Shown: in pieces, positions 60,737-64,000 of the stretch
Position numbering within the stretch: the stretch's first letter is position 1
Layout: each line of letters begins with the position of its first letter
DNA from: Fictibacillus gelatini DSM 15865
GTDB taxonomy: Bacteria > Bacillota > Bacilli > Bacillales > Fictibacillaceae
DNA length: 64,000 nt
Reading direction: 5' to 3'
Assembly: GCF_000430745.1 (NCBI RefSeq)
Contig: NZ_KE387232.1
Location: forward strand, 1-64,000
Made by a program: the position numbers and the translations under genes
Notes under the pieces: model-generated
What the model saw: only the letters and a program-made list of their open reading frames with translations
What the model was told of the DNA's origin: nothing
Database searches by the model: none

Positions 60737-62713
60737 TTATTGACGTTCCAGCCTTTGTTCTTCTGGCACATCTTTTAATTTTTTCGCCGGAACGCCCGCG
60801 ACAATTTCGTATGACAGGACATCCTTCGTCACTACGCTTCCTGCGGCGACCGCTCCTTCTTCCTGGATCACTTTGCCGGGTAAAATTGTACTATTCGCGC
60901 CAATTCTTCCGCCGTCTTTCACCGTCACCCCGAGAAAGTGGCTAAATCGTTCATTTGACCGCGCCATAAAGTTGTCGTTGGTTGTGACGACAGCCGGTGC
61001 GATGAACACTTCATCGCCAAGATTGGAGTAAGCGGTAATGTAGCTATTTGTTTCGAGTTTGCAGTTCTTACCGATGACGCAGTCATTTTCAACCGCAACT
61101 CCGCGGCCGACAATCGTTTTTTCTCCAATTGTCACGCGTTCACGGATCGTTGCAAGGTCGGCAATATACACGTCATCGGATATTGCGGCGCCTGCATACA
61201 GGATCGAAGACGTGCCGACGGTAACCCTAGCACCGATAGCTGTCGACGGCAGGCTATTATCATTTTTCAATGTTGAGTTGGCGGCTCGCACCGGTTGTTT
61301 TCCGATCACTGCACCGTCCTGGATAACAGATCCGTCGCCGATCACCGTCCCATCATAAATGACGACATGATTGCCGATGTTGACATCGCGGCCAATCTCA
61401 ACCCGTTCGCCGATCGTTACATGCTGGCCGATGACGACATTGTCTTTTAACCTGACATGTTTTCCGATGCTTGAATAATGCCCGATTTCCAAATGGTTGC
61501 CTGTTATGGCTCCTTTTTCGATGATGACGTATTGCCCGCGCTTGATCGTCTTTTTTGGGATTTTAAAGCGTGATGTGATCGGAATTGCGGTCAACATTTT
61601 TTCCTTCTTATAAAATTCGACCATTTTCGAGATGACATATTCTTGCTGCTCGATGCGCAATTCCGGATACATCGGGAGTGACAGCACTTCCTCGGCCGCT
61701 TTTTCTGTTTCAGGGAAATCCCCTTCTTTATAGCCTAAACTGCTGAAAACGGGCTGAAGATGGAGCGGTTTAGGGTAGTACACCATCGTGCCAATTCCGT
61801 TTTCTTGTAAAAATTGCTGCAGTTCGGCCCGGCGGCTTACACGAACAGTATATTGGTGAAAGACGTGGTCATTTTCGTCTGCAACAAAAGGAGGAGTGAC
61901 AAATTCCCTCATCTTTTCATCGATTAAGCTCGTATAGATCGCCGCATGCTTTTGCCGGGCTTCATTCCATTGTTGCAAAAAGGGAAGTTTAACGTGCAAG
62001 ATCCCGGCCTGTAGCTCGTCTAATCGGCTATTGCAGCCTAACTCATGATGATAATATTTCGGCTTGCTTCCGTGAACGCGTAACATACGGAGTTTTTCAG
62101 CGATGTTTTCATCGTTTGTGATGACCATTCCGCCATCGCCATAGGCGCCGAGGTTTTTTGATGGGAAAAAGCTAAACGTTGCGGCAAGGCTTCGTTGTCC
62201 GGCATGCTCTCCGTTTTGCTTTGCGCCAATTGACTGTGCTGCGTCTTCAATGACGGCAATGTGATTGTTTTTAGCGATTTGACTGATCGCTTCCATATCG
62301 GCCATCTGCCCGTACAAATGAACAGGAATAATCGCTCTCGTTTTTTCTGTTATCGCCGCTTTTATTTTTTCCGGGTCGATGGTATATGTACGAGGGTCAA
62401 TATCGGCGAAGACAGGCGTCGCTCCAATTCTCGCCACAGCGCCGGCCGTTGCAAAAAATGTGAACGAAGGAACGATCACTTCATCTCCTTCTTTTATCCC
62501 GCACGCAAGAAGCGCCAGCTGAATCGCGTCGCTTCCATTTCCGACGCCAATTCCATAACGTGCCTGGGACAATTTTGCAATCTCTTCTTCAAGATTTCTT
62601 ACATGCTCGCCTAGAATGAAATGTGATCCTGACATGATTTCATCCAGTTTGGCTAATATGTCTTCCTTCAGCGTTCTGTATTGTTCCGTAAGATCGAGCA
62701 AAGGTACATTCAT
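60737..62713 (-). CDS. Fused DegT-type aminotransferase and hexapeptide N-acetyltransferase
   Basis: 658 residues in two enzymes. Residues 1 to about 375 are a DegT/DnrJ/EryC1 sugar aminotransferase: VIEDAAQSIGAKQNGEHAG, FSFFPSKNLGAYGDGGMVIT with the PLP lysine, and the LDELQAGIL segment. From about 385 is a left-handed β-helix acyltransferase of hexapeptide repeats (VIGQHVTIGERVEIGRDVNIG... VVTTNDNF... AGVPAKKLKDV), like WbpD/WlbB. In Pseudomonas and Bordetella the WbpE and WbpD enzymes, here joined, add a 3-amino group and acetylate it on UDP-GlcNAcA. Sugar-nucleotide oxidase genes are not in the window. Confidence 0.9.
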   Translation of the reverse strand: MNVPLLDLTEQYRTLKEDILAKLDEIMSGSHFILGEHVRNLEEEIAKLSQARYGIGVGNGSDAIQLALLACGIKEGDEVIVPSFTFFATAGAVARIGATPVFADIDPRTYTIDPEKIKAAITEKTRAIIPVHLYGQMADMEAISQIAKNNHIAVIEDAAQSIGAKQNGEHAGQRSLAATFSFFPSKNLGAYGDGGMVITNDENIAEKLRMLRVHGSKPKYYHHELGCNSRLDELQAGILHVKLPFLQQWNEARQKHAAIYTSLIDEKMREFVTPPFVADENDHVFHQYTVRVSRRAELQQFLQENGIGTMVYYPKPLHLQPVFSSLGYKEGDFPETEKAAEEVLSLPMYPELRIEQQEYVISKMVEFYKKEKMLTAIPITSRFKIPKKTIKRGQYVIIEKGAITGNHLEIGHYSSIGKHVRLKDNVVIGQHVTIGERVEIGRDVNIGNHVVIYDGTVIGDGSVIQDGAVIGKQPVRAANSTLKNDNSLPSTAIGARVTVGTSSILYAGAAISDDVYIADLATIRERVTIGEKTIVGRGVAVENDCVIGKNCKLETNSYITAYSNLGDEVFIAPAVVTTNDNFMARSNERFSHFLGVTVKDGGRIGANSTILPGKVIQEEGAVAAGSVVTKDVLSYEIVAGVPAKKLKDVPEEQRLERQ

Positions 62714-62717
62714 TGGT

Positions 62718-63950
62718 TTACCCCTCTTTCAAATGATCATTTAAAGAACAAATCGTCAGAAACCTTTCAGCCAACTTTTTCATATCATGATGATCCGTTA
62801 CGTAGCGAAAGCTGTTAGATGCGATTTTCAATTTTTCATCGTTCGATAGTTGGAGCAATTTTTTCAATCCTTCGGCAAAGGCCCGCTCATCTTCTGGAAC
62901 GACCGTAAGCCCCGCGCCAGCGTTTTCAACTATGTTGTTCGCGACATTTCCGGCAAATAAAATCGGCTTTCCGATCAGCAAATAGTCGTTCAGCTTATTT
63001 AAACTAATGCCGTATTTGTAAAGCGGCGTATTGAGCATTGACACTATCAGTACATCGGCGAGGTTAAGTGTTGCCATTACTTCATGTTTCGGAATGCCGC
63101 CAAAAAAATAAACATTTGGCACGTTTTCTGCTAGTCTCATCAAATTGGGCTTATCAGGGCCGTCCCCTATGAAAACATAGGCGACTTCTTCCGGGTCCGT
63201 CCATTTTGCGCTATTGACGGCCGTTTCGAGAGAGTTAGCGATGCCGTGCGCCCCGACATACATGGCGATTTTTCCATGCTTTCGTTTAATTTCATCCAGC
63301 TCCTCACGAAGAGAAGGTTCGCGATGTTTTTCAAGGATACGTTCCAATTTTATTCCGTTCGGGACGAAATGAATGATGTTTTTGTCGACGCCAAACTGGC
63401 TGATATATTCGATAGCGCCCGGAAGCGTTACGATGATCCGTTCCGCCCGTTTGTAAACAAATTTTTCAATTGCGCCAAACATGAGGACAGCGGGATGCCT
63501 TTTGGACATAGAGCCTAAATCGACGAGGGTTCGCGGCCAAAGGTCCCGAATTTCGACAACGTAAACTGCCTTTTTCCATTTGCTTAAAAAGTAGGCGGCC
63601 AAACAGGCAAATAAATGGACGGAAGAGCCTACGATGACATCTGGCGTCTCTTTCACCTTCATTCCTCTATAAAGCGCCATGAAAAAATAGCTGATCATAT
63701 TGAGGACACGCTTGATTCCATTCCCTTTATAAGGGAGCGTCCACATCCACTCAAATTGAACGCCGTTCACATTCTCGCTGTAATTTTTCTTCTCTTCGTT
63801 CCGCCATTTAAATTGATAGGCTAAAAAACTGCTGGCAAAAATGCGGATTTGGTGGCCTTTCTTTACTAGTTCGTGTGCCAGATCGTAATGTCTTGTAATA
63901 CCTGTATCTGTTGGTTTTAATGCGACGTGATTTAAGATCCATATTTTCAA
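62718..63950 (-). CDS. Glycosyltransferase family 4
   Basis: 410 residues of the GT-B fold. N-terminal MKIWILNHVALKPTDTGITR with the HYDLAHELVKKGHQIRIFAS pattern and the C-terminal donor domain (IAMYVGAHGIANSLETAVNS, FIGDGPDKPNLMRLA, SMLNTPLYKYGISLNKLNDYLLIGKPILF). It ends four bases before the aminotransferase-acetyltransferase fusion, in one operon for surface polysaccharide. A TTG start at 63950 with GGAGTG far upstream is weak; sugar specificity unknown. The remaining 50 bases to the window edge probably hold the end of an upstream gene. Confidence 0.88.
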   Translation of the reverse strand: MKIWILNHVALKPTDTGITRHYDLAHELVKKGHQIRIFASSFLAYQFKWRNEEKKNYSENVNGVQFEWMWTLPYKGNGIKRVLNMISYFFMALYRGMKVKETPDVIVGSSVHLFACLAAYFLSKWKKAVYVVEIRDLWPRTLVDLGSMSKRHPAVLMFGAIEKFVYKRAERIIVTLPGAIEYISQFGVDKNIIHFVPNGIKLERILEKHREPSLREELDEIKRKHGKIAMYVGAHGIANSLETAVNSAKWTDPEEVAYVFIGDGPDKPNLMRLAENVPNVYFFGGIPKHEVMATLNLADVLIVSMLNTPLYKYGISLNKLNDYLLIGKPILFAGNVANNIVENAGAGLTVVPEDERAFAEGLKKLLQLSNDEKLKIASNSFRYVTDHHDMKKLAERFLTICSLNDHLKEG

Positions 63951-64000
63951 TGCCTTAATTCACTCCAATGCTGCGACTCATAATGGATATGGCTCTAACG

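Overview
The window looks like a chromosomal segment of a motile, spore-forming-type Bacillaceae (Bacillus, Parageobacillus or a relative). The backbone keeps the Bacillus subtilis order hpf-secA-prfB, fliT/S/D-flaG, hag-csrA-fliW-yviE-flgL-flgK-flgN-flgM-yvyF, comFC-comFA, degV, degU-degS, yvyE, tagU, tagO. SigD-type (TAAA-N15-xCCGATAx), SigA-type and SigB-type promoters can be read directly. I saw no tRNA, rRNA, complete IS or CRISPR.

Layout. 1-600: end of a type VII-secretion-linked LXG toxin locus whose small partner gene carries an in-frame TAG. 755-10,650: prfB with the +1 frameshift site, secA, hpf, a cold-shock gene, a site-2-protease homologue, two universal stress proteins, and a divergent MFS exporter/PadR pair. 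10,650-11,610: gene-free, with a 52-bp tandem repeat interrupted by a MITE-like insertion. 11,649-21,260: a twelve-gene cobalamin salvage operon (uptake, corrinoid remodelling, nucleotide-loop assembly, alpha-ribazole salvage) under one B12 riboswitch. 21,900-22,100: a second 52-bp array. 22,411-29,681: a sugar ABC importer with two Gfo/Idh/MocA dehydrogenases, an isomerase and a ROK repressor. 29,794-31,832: DUF4064 and the NAD(P)HX repair enzyme.

32,354-47,157: late flagellar genes. They include a FliK-like/FlhB-C-like pair with its own SigD promoter. The flagellin gene hag is interrupted near its 3' end by a group I intron. The first bases of the intron encode an alternative flagellin C-terminus of identical length, so spliced and unspliced mRNAs should both give full-length flagellin. 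Between these lies an accessory cassette of two DUF488 proteins and a dual-OB-like protein (38,491-40,097). 47,477-57,162: competence and regulatory genes, including an MHYT-PAS histidine kinase split by an in-frame TAG. 57,264-63,950: teichoic acid/surface polysaccharide genes, including a fused DegT aminotransferase-hexapeptide acetyltransferase.

A cross-cutting observation is a family of short degenerate repeats with a 21-bp period (TTTGGACAATAA-like cores) in three separate intergenic regions (7.98, 31.97 and 60.51 kb). Two further arrays with an exact 52-bp period carry TGTCC/GGACA cores (11.2 and 21.9 kb). Both periods are close to whole numbers of helical turns, and the cores look related. 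All family names come from reading protein motifs and context; no database search was run.
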